Shown: positions 28,114 to 37,082, numbered from the stretch's first letter. The stretch: DNA of 64,000 nt from Streptomyces sp. PT12 (GCF_003311645.1 NZ_QEST01000096.1:62001-126000), one strand, 5' to 3'. The notes: a model not told the origin generated them from the letters alone. Numbers and translations are program-made.

Positions 28114-29105
28114 TGCGAGGGCCCGCGGCCGACCGGACCGCGGGGCCGCCCACGACCGAAGGACATCCCAGGGTGCACAGCGACAGTGAGCGTTCCGCCG
28201 CGTTGGACCGCCTGGCCGAGCGGTGGGGCCTGAAGGGCCTCGAACGCGTGGGCGCAGGTCTCGAGTTCGCCGTCTACCGGGCCCTGGCCCGCGACGGCGC
28301 ACCCGTCGCGGTGCGCCTCGCCCACCGGCGATTCGACGCGAACGCCAACGACCCGCACGTGGACACCAGGAGCCTTCTCCGCCAGGAATACCTGATCACC
28401 AGGCACCTGGCCGACCACGGCCTGCCGGTCGCGGAGCCGAGGGAGCTCGTCCTGGGGGACGACCCGGCGTCCCCCGACGTTCTGCTGTCCGCCTACGTCC
28501 CCGACGACGGGTCGGCCCTCGACTCCTTCGCCCTCGGGGGGCTCCTCGCCCGGCTCCACCGCCTCCCCCCGCCGCGCCTCACCCCCGTGGCGGCCGAAGG
28601 AATGTCCACCGCGAACGTGCTCGCCGCGCGCATCCGGCGCCGCTGGGCCGAGGTCGGCCGGCACGTCGACGACTGGCCAGGGCCCCCGGACGCGTCCCGC
28701 CTCGCCGAAGCGCTCACCGGGGTCGCCGAGCGCGCCCTGGTCCACCTCGACGTCCGCGGCGACAACATCCGACGCCGCCATGGGCGCCCCGTGGGCCTCA
28801 TCGACTGGTCGAACGCGCTGCTCGGCACCCCGGCCGTGGAGTACGGGCGTCTGATCGAGTACGCGCGCCACCCCGAGAACCAGCTCGACCTGGCCGCGAT
28901 CCGCCGGGGATACGCGGCGGAGGCGGGAGAGGCGGCCACGGCGTTCGAGCGCGACCCCTGCCTGCCGGTGTGCCGACTCGACGCCGCGCTGATGCTCGCC
29001 CTCGTCTTCCTCAGCGAGGCGCCCGACCCGACGCGCGGCCCCGAGGCGGCCGACCGCGCGCGGGAGTTGGCGCTCGGGCTGGGCGCGCCACGGGAACGGC
29101 GTTGA
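28110..29105 (+). CDS. aminoglycoside/choline-type phosphotransferase (APH family)
   Basis: A 331-residue kinase fold. The catalytic loop LVHLDVRGDN gives His212, Asp214 and Asn219. The metal Asp232 is in GLIDWSNALLG, and EYGRLIEYARHP is typical of the APH C-lobe. The ATG at 28110 overlaps the oxygenase stop (ATGA); a GTG at about 28173 closer to the conserved fold is an alternative. APH enzymes phosphorylate hydroxyls of small molecules. Beside an exporter, this may be self-protection or a pathway step. Confidence 0.85.
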   Translation: MMRGPAADRTAGPPTTEGHPRVHSDSERSAALDRLAERWGLKGLERVGAGLEFAVYRALARDGAPVAVRLAHRRFDANANDPHVDTRSLLRQEYLITRHLADHGLPVAEPRELVLGDDPASPDVLLSAYVPDDGSALDSFALGGLLARLHRLPPPRLTPVAAEGMSTANVLAARIRRRWAEVGRHVDDWPGPPDASRLAEALTGVAERALVHLDVRGDNIRRRHGRPVGLIDWSNALLGTPAVEYGRLIEYARHPENQLDLAAIRRGYAAEAGEAATAFERDPCLPVCRLDAALMLALVFLSEAPDPTRGPEAADRARELALGLGAPRERR

Positions 29106-30361
29106 CCGAGGCACGGGTGGCGACCGCGGGCGCCCCCGCGCGGCCCCCCACCTACCGCGCGGTCCTGGGCATCCCCGCCTTCAGGCGGTTCTTCGCCAGC
29201 CGCGCCGTCTCCCTCGCGGGCGACGCCGTGGTCCCCACCGCGCTCACCCTCGGCCTCGCCGAACGCGGCGGCGGAGCCGGATGGCTCGGCGCCCTGCTCG
29301 CCGCGGCGCTGGTGCCCAAGCTGCTCTTTCTCACCCTCGGCGGAGTGGCGGCCGACCGCAGCCCCAAGCTGCCGCTCATGGCCGCTTCCGCGGTCGTCTG
29401 CGGCGCGGCCCAGCTCCTCTCCGCGCTGCTCCTCGTCACGGGCGGCGGCCTGGGGTGGGTGCTCGCCTGCCAGGCCGGCTACGGCGTCTCGGCGGCCCTC
29501 GGCCACCCCGCCACCTTCGGCTACCTGCCGCACTGCGTCGGGCCCGAGCACCTGGGAACGGCCAACGCCCTGCTCTCGGCGTGGATCGGCGCCGCGGCGC
29601 TGCTCGGGCCCGCCCTGACCGCCGCGCTGGCCGCGCTCGGCAGCCCGTCCCTCGCGCTCGCCCTCGACGGGATCTCCTTCCTCATCGCCGCGCTCCTGCT
29701 GACGGGGCTGCCGCGCGGCGGCCCCACGGGCCGCGTCCCCGGCGGCCTCGCCGCCCTCCGCGAGGGCTGGTGGGAGCTGCGCCGACTCCCCTGGCTGCTG
29801 CGCCTGACCGTCATCAACAGCCTGGTGCTGCTGCTGGTCACGGCGCCGTTCATGGTCCTCGGTCCCGAGCTGGTGCTCGACATCTCGCCGAACGGCTGGG
29901 CGCTGCTGATGCTGCTCTTCGCCGCGGGCGAGCTGCTCGGCAGCCTGGTCGGCGGGCGCCTGCGCCGCGACCGGCCGCTGCGCGACGCCGCCCTGTGCCT
30001 GCTCGGCATGGGGCTGCCCCCGCTGCTGCTCGCCACCGGGTCGGGCCTCGGGCCGCTGTGCGTCGCCGAAGTCCTCGCGGGGGCCGGGATCGGCGCCCAC
30101 ACGACGCTGGTCAACACCGCGGTGCACCGTTCGGCGACGCCGGAACGCCTCTCCCGCGTCTCGTCCCTCGCGTCGCTCGGAACGTTCGCGTTCCTTCCCC
30201 TCGGCTATGTGCTGGCCCCGGCGCTTGCCGCGTTCCTCGGGCCCGCGCCCCTGCTGTGGGCGGCGGCCGCCTGGACCCTGGCCTCGGTCGTCACGCTGGT
30301 GTCGAGCCGCGAGCTGTGCGCGTTCCGCGGGCCCGAGCGCGTCCACGAGGTGGCCGGATGA
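29102..30361 (+). CDS. MFS exporter
   Basis: About 419 residues with about 12 hydrophobic helices, of the MFS_3/enterobactin-exporter-like type (YRAVLGIPAFRRFFASRAVSLAGD at the start; GVAADRSPK in the loop between helices 2 and 3). TTG at 29102 gives a 4-base overlap with the kinase stop (TTGA); GTG at 29117 with GAGG 5 bases upstream is an equally good start. It is the only transporter of this operon, so it probably exports the product. Confidence 0.85.
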   Translation: MTEARVATAGAPARPPTYRAVLGIPAFRRFFASRAVSLAGDAVVPTALTLGLAERGGGAGWLGALLAAALVPKLLFLTLGGVAADRSPKLPLMAASAVVCGAAQLLSALLLVTGGGLGWVLACQAGYGVSAALGHPATFGYLPHCVGPEHLGTANALLSAWIGAAALLGPALTAALAALGSPSLALALDGISFLIAALLLTGLPRGGPTGRVPGGLAALREGWWELRRLPWLLRLTVINSLVLLLVTAPFMVLGPELVLDISPNGWALLMLLFAAGELLGSLVGGRLRRDRPLRDAALCLLGMGLPPLLLATGSGLGPLCVAEVLAGAGIGAHTTLVNTAVHRSATPERLSRVSSLASLGTFAFLPLGYVLAPALAAFLGPAPLLWAAAAWTLASVVTLVSSRELCAFRGPERVHEVAG

Positions 30362-31659
30362 CGGGGGAGACGTCGCGCGTCGAACGCTTCGAGCGCGTCC
30401 AGCGTTTCGAACGGGTCGGGGACGCCGCACGGGGCGGCTCGGCGGCGCTGCTCTCCGGTGGCGTGGAGCACTCCCTCGCCTGGTTCGAGGCCGAGGAGGG
30501 AAGGATCAGCCCGACCCACCACTATCTGGCCGTGCGGGGCGCGCGGGGCGCCGTGGCCGCGCTGGCCGCCTGCTACCCCGTGCCCCACACGGCCGCGCAC
30601 CGCGCCTACGCGGCCAGGGAGGTGCTGCTCGGCGACCCGTGCCGGGCGTTGACCGACCGGATTCCGGGGGACGGGCAAGGGGGCGGGGAGCGGGGCGGGG
30701 AGCGGGGCGGGGAGCGGGCCGCGGCCGAGGCGCGGCTCGCGGCGCTGCGCGACCGGCTGCCGCCCGCCGCCACGGACACCCTCGCCGTGGTCACGCCGGG
30801 CTCCGTCCGCCCCGGGGTGGTCGGCCGCCCGGCGGGCACCAGGGCCGAACGCCTCGCGACCGTGGGGTCGCTGGTGACCGCGGTGGAGGAGCTGGCCGCC
30901 GAACTCTCCCTGCCCGTCGTCCTGTTCGGGCACCTCAGGGACGAGCCCGCCGATGCCGACCTGCACCATGTCCTGGGCGCCCGTGGCTACGCGGCGGTCA
31001 CGGTGGGCGCCGACGCGGTGCTCGACGCGCGCTTCGCCGACCTCGACGCCTACTTCGCGAGCTTCCCCGAGCGCCGGCGCAGAGCGCTCCGCAGGGAGCG
31101 CAGGCGCTTCCTCGATGCCGCCCCCGGCGTCACGCTGCACGGGCCCGAAGGGCTCACCCCCGACCTGGTCCAGCTCCAGCTCGACCGGTACCGGCGCTAT
31201 GGCCACCGCGGCGACGCGGGCGCGGTCATCGACCGCTTCGCACGGGCGGCGCGCATCCCCGGGCTCAAGGTCCTCAGGGCGGACGCCGCGACGGGGCCGA
31301 TGGGCTTTGTCGCCTTCTACGAGGACCTGCCGGGGCGCAGGCTGGTCCCGCGGCTGGGAGCGGCCGTTCGGGCGGACGCGTTCAGCTACTTCAACGTCAC
31401 CTACTACGAGCTCGTCGCCCATGCCGCCCGGCTCGGCGGAGTGCGCATCCACTACGGCGACTCGACCTACCGGGCGAAGACCCTCAGGGGCTGCCGCCTG
31501 GTCCGTCTCACCACCTATGTGCGCAGCCCCGACCCGCGCCTGAACGCGCTGCTGCGGGACGCGGGCGCCCTGCGCACCCGGCTCGAGGAGGGGGAGCTGC
31601 CCGCCCTCGCCCACGGCACGGCACGACATGGCACGGCACCCGGAAGGCGCGACGCATGA
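30358..31659 (+). CDS. GNAT-fold acyltransferase (FemAB/peptidoglycan-acyltransferase-like)
   Basis: A 433-residue protein. Its C-terminal half shows the BioF2/FemAB-like GNAT pattern: FPERRRRALRRERRRF, GFVAFYEDL, FSYFNVTYYELVAHAARL and RIHYGDSTYRAKTLRGC. Such proteins move an acyl or aminoacyl group onto an amine. The N-terminus has a VERFERVQRFERV repeat. Residues about 101-120 come from a G-rich tandem repeat (30682-30720, units of GGGGCGGGGAGC) encoding Gly-Gly-Glu-Arg units. ATGA overlap with the exporter gene. The substrate is unknown. Confidence 0.75.
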   Translation: MTGETSRVERFERVQRFERVGDAARGGSAALLSGGVEHSLAWFEAEEGRISPTHHYLAVRGARGAVAALAACYPVPHTAAHRAYAAREVLLGDPCRALTDRIPGDGQGGGERGGERGGERAAAEARLAALRDRLPPAATDTLAVVTPGSVRPGVVGRPAGTRAERLATVGSLVTAVEELAAELSLPVVLFGHLRDEPADADLHHVLGARGYAAVTVGADAVLDARFADLDAYFASFPERRRRALRRERRRFLDAAPGVTLHGPEGLTPDLVQLQLDRYRRYGHRGDAGAVIDRFARAARIPGLKVLRADAATGPMGFVAFYEDLPGRRLVPRLGAAVRADAFSYFNVTYYELVAHAARLGGVRIHYGDSTYRAKTLRGCRLVRLTTYVRSPDPRLNALLRDAGALRTRLEEGELPALAHGTARHGTAPGRRDA

Positions 31660-32588
31660 CATCGGCGGACCAGGCTCAGGTCCCTGCCCAGGACCCTGCT
31701 CAAGACCCTGACCAGGAGCCTGTTCGGGACCGGGCCCCTGCCCGGGCCCCGGCGGGCGCGCGGCGCCGCGGGCGGCCCGCCGGTGTGCTCTTCGACGCGG
31801 CGGACACGTTGTTCACCCTGTCCCCCTCCCTGCCCGAGCTGGTCACCGAGCTCGTCGGGAGCCATGGCGGCCCCTGGGCCCCCGACCGGATCGGGCGTGC
31901 CTTCGACGGCCTCGGCCCGTTCGACTGGCCCGACGACCAGCCCACGCATGACGCGCGGCTGTGCGCCTGGGCCGCCTTTGTCGAGGGGCTGCTCGAGGCG
32001 TCGGGCATCGAGGGGATCGACGCGGCCCGCCCCGCGATCGCCAGGGCCGCAGCCGCGGTGGTCACGCAGCCGCGGCGCTACGGCGTCTTCCCCGATGTCG
32101 CCCCGGTCCTGGACCTGTTGGCCGCCAGCGGGCTGCCGGTCGGCATCGTCTCCAACTTCGACGAGCTGCTCTTTGACATCCTGCGGGCCACGGGGCTCGA
32201 CTCGTGGTTCCCGGTGGTGGTGACGTCCTACCGCACGGGGGTCCCCAAGCCCGACCCGCTGATCTTCGGGGAAGCCCTGCGCAGGACCGGCATGGATCCC
32301 GCGCGGACGTACCACGTGGGCGACTCCCTCCACTCGGACATGGGCGGGGCGCGCGCGGCGGGCCTACGCGGGGTCCTGCTCGACCGGACGGGCGCGCACC
32401 CGGGGTACGCGGGGGCCAGGATCGCCTCGCTGCTCGACCTGCCCGCGCTGCTTGGCCTTGGAACGCCCGCGCTCCGCGAGGAGTTCGGCGACGACGGCGG
32501 GGGCGACGGCGACGACGGCGGCCATGGCGGCCGTGGCGGCCGTGGCGGCCGTGGCGCGATCAGCTCGCCCGGGCGCGCGGCTCGTTGA
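31656..32588 (+). CDS. HAD-superfamily hydrolase
   Basis: A 310-residue protein. HAD motifs: VLFDAADTLF (nucleophile Asp47), IVSNFD, VPKPDPLIF (Lys) and VGDSLHSDMGGA (Asp). The Asp normally two residues after the nucleophile is Ala49, so it may not be a standard phosphatase and could be closer to dehalogenase-like or HDHD3-like members. Both ends are repeat-built: an N-terminal Gln-Asp-Pro-Ala repeat and a C-terminal Gly-Gly-Arg/Asp tail from 9-base units at 32519-32556. ATGA overlap with the acyltransferase. Confidence 0.85.
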   Translation: MTSADQAQVPAQDPAQDPDQEPVRDRAPARAPAGARRRGRPAGVLFDAADTLFTLSPSLPELVTELVGSHGGPWAPDRIGRAFDGLGPFDWPDDQPTHDARLCAWAAFVEGLLEASGIEGIDAARPAIARAAAAVVTQPRRYGVFPDVAPVLDLLAASGLPVGIVSNFDELLFDILRATGLDSWFPVVVTSYRTGVPKPDPLIFGEALRRTGMDPARTYHVGDSLHSDMGGARAAGLRGVLLDRTGAHPGYAGARIASLLDLPALLGLGTPALREEFGDDGGGDGDDGGHGGRGGRGGRGAISSPGRAAR

Positions 32589-33028
32589 TGCCAGCCCCGC
32601 GGGCGAGGGACACGGTGGTCACCGGGCTCGGGTTCTGCCTGCCGGGACCCACGGGGCCGACCTTCACGGCGGAGGACGTGTGGCGCATCGCCTCGCGCGG
32701 GCAGATTTCACCGCTCCAGGGGAGGTGTCCTTCAGGGCGGTGCGGCTCACCCCGGCGATGTTCGACGAACGGCTGCCCGGCATCCCGGCGTTCTTCTCCC
32801 GGCACTACACCCCCCGTGCACCGCTACGGCCTGGTCTCGCTCGCCGAGGCGTGCGCCGACGCCAGGCTCGAACATCCCGTCCGACGTGCTCGCCAGGACC
32901 GCCGTGCTGGTCGGCCGCGGGTCGGTCGACACCAACGTCGGCAGCTGTCTCTCCGTCCTGCACGCCGACCCCGAGACCACCGAACCCGCCGCGGCCACAC
33001 ACCACGGTTGTTCATGGGGGGCGCGTGA
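32588..33028 (+). pseudogene. beta-ketoacyl synthase N-terminal remnant, frameshifted and truncated
   Basis: Pieces of one ketosynthase appear in order but in different frames: RDTVVTGLGFCLPGPTGPTF and on (from 32588), VSFRAVRLTPAMFDERLPGI (from 32701), HRYGLVSLAEACADARL (from about 32817), SDVLARTAVLVGRGSVDTNV (from 32879), and LFMGGA just before the stop at 33026. At least four indels are needed, and the protein ends before the active-site Cys. The ATG overlaps the HAD stop (TGATG), so it belonged to the operon. The operon may have lost further genes here. Confidence 0.75.
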
Positions 33029-33197
33029 ATCGCACATTCAGGCCGCCCGACGGATGCACGACGCCGCGCTCCTGACGCGGCCCCCGATTGCCGCCCATGG
33101 GAGGGTGGCTACCCCCGGGGACGGCCGAGCGCCTACAGTGCCACTCGGCCGAACCCCGGCCACGACCGGAACGCACCGCGCGAACGGGAGCGGACGC

Positions 33198-33911
33198 ATG
33201 GCTGAAAGGACCGAGGCGCTGGTCGTCCAGCACACGCCGGGCGGCGGCCCGGGACGGTGGGCCGGGTGGCTCGCGGAGGGCGGGCTCGACCTGCGCGTCG
33301 TGCACGCCTACGCGGGCGAGCCGCTGCCCGGCAGGCTCGACCACGCGGCGCTGCTCGTGCTCGGCGGCGCCTATCTGCCGGACGACGACGATCGGGCGCC
33401 CTGGCTGGCGCCGACCCGCGGGCTGGTGCGCGACGCGCTGGACCGGGAGACCCCGATGGTCGGGATCTGCCTGGGCGGCCAGCTGCTCGCGACGGTCGCG
33501 GGCGGAGCCGTGCGGGCCGAGCACGGGGAGCCCGAGTTCGGCAGCACGCGCCTGACGCTGCGCGCCGAGGCGGCCGACGACCCGCTCTTCCACGGGCTGC
33601 CCACGCATCCCCCCGCGATCGAGAACCACGTCGACGCGATCGTCCGACTCCCCGAGGGCGCACGGTGGCTGGCGCGCAGCGAGCGGTGCCCCCACCAGGC
33701 GTTCCGGGTCGGCGCGGCGGCGTGGGGCGTGCAGTTCCACCCGGAGAGCAGCCCCGAGCGCATCGCCGACTGGTCCACCGAGCGCCTCGAACGCCACGGG
33801 GTGGACCGCGACGAGCTGCGCCGCCGCGCCACCGCCGACGCGGCGGCCCTGACCGAGGTCTGGCGCGAAGTGGCCCTGCGCTTTGCTGCGTTGGTCAGAA
33901 AGCGCGGTTGA
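33198..33911 (+). CDS. class I glutamine amidotransferase-like protein
   Basis: A 237-residue stand-alone amidotransferase domain. The nucleophile is Cys91 in MVGICLGGQLLA, and the His and Glu are in VQFHPESSPE. It resembles the GMP-synthase-like type that transfers or releases ammonia from glutamine or gamma-glutamyl compounds. ATG at 33198 after GGGAGCGG. It follows the broken ketosynthase by 169 bases on the same strand; whether it served that operon is uncertain. Confidence 0.85.
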   Translation: MAERTEALVVQHTPGGGPGRWAGWLAEGGLDLRVVHAYAGEPLPGRLDHAALLVLGGAYLPDDDDRAPWLAPTRGLVRDALDRETPMVGICLGGQLLATVAGGAVRAEHGEPEFGSTRLTLRAEAADDPLFHGLPTHPPAIENHVDAIVRLPEGARWLARSERCPHQAFRVGAAAWGVQFHPESSPERIADWSTERLERHGVDRDELRRRATADAAALTEVWREVALRFAALVRKRG

Positions 33912-34015
33912 GCCCCGCCCCGGGCGCGGACGTCGACCGCCCTCGTCGGCAGCCCTCGTCGGCGGGGAACCGGGGGCGGGCCCTGGGGCGCCGGTTCCCG
34001 TGGGGTGAGGAACGG

Positions 34016-34411
34016 ATGGAGATCCTCTGGATCCTGGCGTCGGTGGCCTTTCCGATCATCGTGACAAGGGTCGCGGGAGGCGGGAGCAACGGCCCGCACA
34101 CGGGCTCGCACCACGGCGGCGGGGACGGGGACGGCGGCGGGGACGGGGACGGGGGCGGGGGCGGCTGGGCTGGAGAAGGCAGCGGCGGCGGAGACGGCGG
34201 GGGCGGGCGGGCCGGGCGGTCGCCCGGGCCGCGGGAGCCGAGGACCACCTCGTGCCCCGCGGCGGCCCAGCCGGTGGCGAGGGCGCGGGCGGCGTTTCCC
34301 GTGCCGAGGATTCCGACGCGCATGCCGCGACGGCAACCAGCCGCCGCCGCGCGCCGGATCGGGCGGGAGGCGGAGCCGCGCGGGACGGCCGGACGAGGCC
34401 CGTTGGCGTAG
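34016..34411 (+). CDS. possible small membrane protein with Gly/Asp-rich tail
   Basis: GTGAGG precedes an ATG giving MEILWILASVAFPIIVTRVA, one hydrophobic helix, then a Gly/Asp/His-rich low-complexity tract (34087-34215). Past about 34215 the frame only reads across the antisense reductase fragment, so the original C-terminus is probably lost. The G-rich tract could form G-quadruplexes. I cannot name a family, and the stretch 33912-34524 otherwise holds no intact gene. Confidence 0.3.
   Translation: MEILWILASVAFPIIVTRVAGGGSNGPHTGSHHGGGDGDGGGDGDGGGGGWAGEGSGGGDGGGGRAGRSPGPREPRTTSCPAAAQPVARARAAFPVPRIPTRMPRRQPAAAARRIGREAEPRGTAGRGPLA
34200..34323 (-). pseudogene. N-terminal fragment of an NADPH-dependent F420 reductase-like protein
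   Basis: From the ATG at 34323 the minus strand reads MRVGILGTGNAARALATGWA, then AGHEVVLGSRGPGD, the Rossmann start of F420H2:NADP+ reductase-like proteins. After about 38 residues it runs into a Pro-rich reading of the opposite strand's Gly/Asp tract. Only the 5' end remains, so a deletion joined it to unrelated DNA. Confidence 0.75.
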
Positions 34412-34524
34412 TCCTGGGCCCGCCCCGGGCAATTCGCCCCGGCGCGGGGCGCGAACGCGGTGACGATGGGGCCGATCCATCGAGTCCATCGAGCGCGGGC
34501 CATCGGGCCGGGACGGAGTGAACG

Positions 34525-36006
34525 GTGACAAGACCGGGGAGCATGGTCATCCGGGGCGGAACGGTGCTGGTCGGGCCGCCCGCGACGGGGCGGTTCGAGC
34601 GGGCCGACGTGGTGGTGGCCGAGGGGCGGATCGCGGAGATCAGGCCGAGCGGCGCCACGGCTCCCGACGGCGCCGAGGTGCTGGACGCGACGGGCCGCTT
34701 CGTCCTGCCCGGCTTCGTCGACGCGCACCACCACCTGTGGCAGACGACGATGCGCGGGCTGACCGCCGAGTGGGACCTCATGGACGTGCTGTGGTCGATG
34801 CGGCTGCACCACACCGCGCTGCACGGCCCCGACGACGTGCACGCGGGCACGCTCGCGGGCGCGCTGGCCGCGTTGGAGGCGGGCACCACCACGACGATCG
34901 ACGTGGCACACGTCATCACCACGCCCGACCACGCCGACGCCGGGGTCAACGCCATCCGCGAGTCCGGCATCCGCGCCGTGTGGGCCTACGGGCTGACCAC
35001 CCCGCCATCGGGGGAGAGCGCTTTCCCGAGTGAACGGCAGCGGATGGCCGACGTCGAACGCGTCCGCGGCACCTACTTCCCCGCCAGCCGCCCCACCGAC
35101 CTCCCCGCCGACGAGACACCCGCGCCCCGCGTGGTGATGGGCCTCGCGGCCAACGAGATCGGCAGCGTTCCCTGGGAGACCACGCGCGGGGAGTTCCGCC
35201 TCGCCAGGGAGCTCGGGGTGCTGCTGACCGCGCACACCAACGTGTTCGGCGGGCCCGAGGCGCCGCACGAGATCGCGTGGCTGCACCGCGACGGGCTGCT
35301 CGGCCCGCTCCAGCTGCACGCGCACGCCACGAGCAGCACGGACGAGGAGCTGCGGTGGCTGGCCGAGTCGGGCGCGGCGGTGGCGAGCACGGTGGAGACG
35401 GAGCTCCAGATGGGCCTGGGCCACCCAGTGTTCGCGCGCGCCGCGGCGGCGGGGGTGACGGTGGGGCTCGGCACGGACATCCAGTCGAACAACTCGGGCG
35501 ACCTGTTCGCGCAGATGCGGCTCGCGATGCAGTGCGAGAACGGCCGCAGCGCGCAGCGGCGGCTTGACTCGGGCGGCGTCGGGGCGCTGCGCGGCACGGC
35601 GGTGCGGCCGCGCGACGTGCTGCACCTGGCGACGCTCGGCGGGGCGCGGGCGCTGGGCCTCGGCGACGTGACGGGCTCGCTTGAGCCGGGCAAGGCCGCG
35701 GACCTCGTGCTGCTGCGGCACGACCGGCTCTACCACCGCCCCGTCGTCGACCCGTTCGCCACGGTGGTGCTGCACTGCGGCCCCGGCGACGTGGACACGG
35801 TGCTGGTGGACGGCGAAGTGCTCAAACGCGATGGACAGTTGACGCGGCGAGACGCGCCGAGCGTGATGGGGCTGATCGACGCGGCGGCGCGGCGCCTGCG
35901 GGACGCGATGGAACGCGAGGGCGGGCCGCGCCTGCGCCGCCCCGACGACCTGCCGGAACGCCTCGCGGAGCGGCGCGCGGGCAACCTCCCCGACTGGGCG
36001 GCCTGA
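34525..36006 (+). CDS. amidohydrolase-family deaminase/hydrolase
   Basis: A 493-residue protein with a composite beta domain at both ends and a metal-dependent barrel. Visible ligands: VDAHHHLWQTTMRG (HxH), LTAHTNVFGG and HAHATSST (His), and LGTDIQSNNSGD (Asp). The family includes cytosine, guanine, 8-oxoguanine and S-adenosylhomocysteine deaminases, and also chlorohydrolases; the exact substrate is not readable. GTG at 34525 starts the conserved MVIRGGTVLVG strand after a short lead. One near-copy of the window-wide palindrome (35012-35027) lies inside the gene. Confidence 0.85.
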   Translation: MTRPGSMVIRGGTVLVGPPATGRFERADVVVAEGRIAEIRPSGATAPDGAEVLDATGRFVLPGFVDAHHHLWQTTMRGLTAEWDLMDVLWSMRLHHTALHGPDDVHAGTLAGALAALEAGTTTTIDVAHVITTPDHADAGVNAIRESGIRAVWAYGLTTPPSGESAFPSERQRMADVERVRGTYFPASRPTDLPADETPAPRVVMGLAANEIGSVPWETTRGEFRLARELGVLLTAHTNVFGGPEAPHEIAWLHRDGLLGPLQLHAHATSSTDEELRWLAESGAAVASTVETELQMGLGHPVFARAAAAGVTVGLGTDIQSNNSGDLFAQMRLAMQCENGRSAQRRLDSGGVGALRGTAVRPRDVLHLATLGGARALGLGDVTGSLEPGKAADLVLLRHDRLYHRPVVDPFATVVLHCGPGDVDTVLVDGEVLKRDGQLTRRDAPSVMGLIDAAARRLRDAMEREGGPRLRRPDDLPERLAERRAGNLPDWAA

Positions 36007-36160
36007 CGGCAGGGAAGCCGTTCGGACGGGGCGATCACTCACGGCGAGGGCCCGGCGTCCGCCCCGTCAACGGCGGGCGGCCCGCGCCCTCGGCCTTCGG
36101 CCGTGCCTTCGGCCCGGCTCTCCCGCCCGGGCTCTCCCGCCCGGCTTGACGCCTCCGCCA

Positions 36161-36178
36161 TGAGTGATGGAACACTCA
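36161..36178. promoter_or_regulatory. TGAGTG-CACTCA inverted repeat before a tetR remnant
   Basis: TGAGTG (36161-36166) and CACTCA (36173-36178) face each other over 6 bases, a common TetR-type operator layout. It lies immediately upstream of a broken tetR gene, so it is probably the relic of its autoregulatory site. Confidence 0.5.
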
Positions 36179-36179
36179 G

Positions 36180-36768
36180 CTGACCCCCAGCACCGCCCGA
36201 CGTCGGCTCTCGACCGCCCAGGAGCGCCGCGAGACCGTGCTCGCCACGGCCATCGGCGCGTTCGCGGCGCGCGGGTACTTCGGCACCTCGACCGTCGACG
36301 TCGCCAAGCGCGCGGCATCTCGCAGGCCCATGTCTACCGGTCGCAGGCCCATGTCTACCGGCTGTTTCCCGACCAGGAGACGCTGTTCGTCGCCGTCGTG
36401 GCGCACTGCTTCGCCCGCGTGCGCGCCGCCCTCGAAACGGGGCCGCGCGGGCCGACGGCAGCTCTCCCGAGGCCGTGCTCTCGGCGATGGGCCTGGCGTA
36501 CGCGGAGCTGATCAGCGACCGTGACCTGCTGCTCCTCCAGCTGCACGGGCAGGCCGCGGCCGTCTCCGAGCCCGCGGTGCGCGAGGCGATGCGCGCCGGG
36601 CACGCGCGCCTGGTGGGGTATGCGCGCGGCGCCTCGGAGGGCTCGGACGCGGAGGTGCGGCGTTTCTTCACCGTCGGCGCACTGTGTCACCTGGTCGTCT
36701 CCCTCGGCGCGGACGAGGTGGACGCGCCCTGGACCAGGACGTTGAACGAGGGCATCCGCCACCCCTGA
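36180..36768 (+). pseudogene. TetR regulator with two frameshifts and a 21-base duplication
   Basis: ETVLATAIGAFAARGYFGTS (one frame), then ISQAHVYRSQAHVYRLFPDQ (second frame), then AVLSAMGLAYAELISDRDLL through to RTLNEGIRHP (third frame) are consecutive parts of one TetR protein. A missing G near 36319 and another near 36458 shift the frame. TCGCAGGCCCATGTCTACCGG is duplicated head to tail (36330-36371), repeating seven residues in the recognition helix. There is no good start codon in the first frame (only CTG). Confidence 0.8.
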
Positions 36769-36797
36769 CCCCGGGGCGTCGTGGTGAGCGGGCGGTC

Positions 36798-36932
36798 GCG
36801 ATGGCGTAGGTGAAGCCCTGGGGAACGCGCATGGCGAGGTCGAGCTGGCAGTTCTTCCTGAAGTCGGTGGGCGACGCACCACGGCCCACCCGCGCGAGGT
36901 AGTCGCCGTAGGTGACGGTGAACGGCGTCGCC
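36798..36932 (-). pseudogene. DUF4360 protein fragment
   Basis: The minus strand reads TPFTVTYGDYLARVGRGASP, then TDFRKNCQLDLAMRVPQGFT and YAIA, the core of DUF4360, a family of secreted actinobacterial proteins. Neither the signal peptide end nor the C-terminal half is present. It is the only recognisable content of the 36769-37082 gap. Confidence 0.75.
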
Positions 36933-37082
36933 CGGGGCTTCGAAAGGACAGGGGACGAAGGTGACAAGGTGCGGAACCAGTTGCCCCGGGGACCCGTGGC
37001 CCGCGCACCCAGGTGACCCGTCCGGGTGGTTTGACCGCGCGGCGGGGGGCGGCGGGGGCCCCGTACGCTTACCGTCCGGCGC

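Noticed and set aside
28493-30430. 645-codon minus-strand frame opposite the kinase and exporter
   Set aside because: Shadow frame; the plus-strand APH and MFS proteins have clear motifs and coupled starts.
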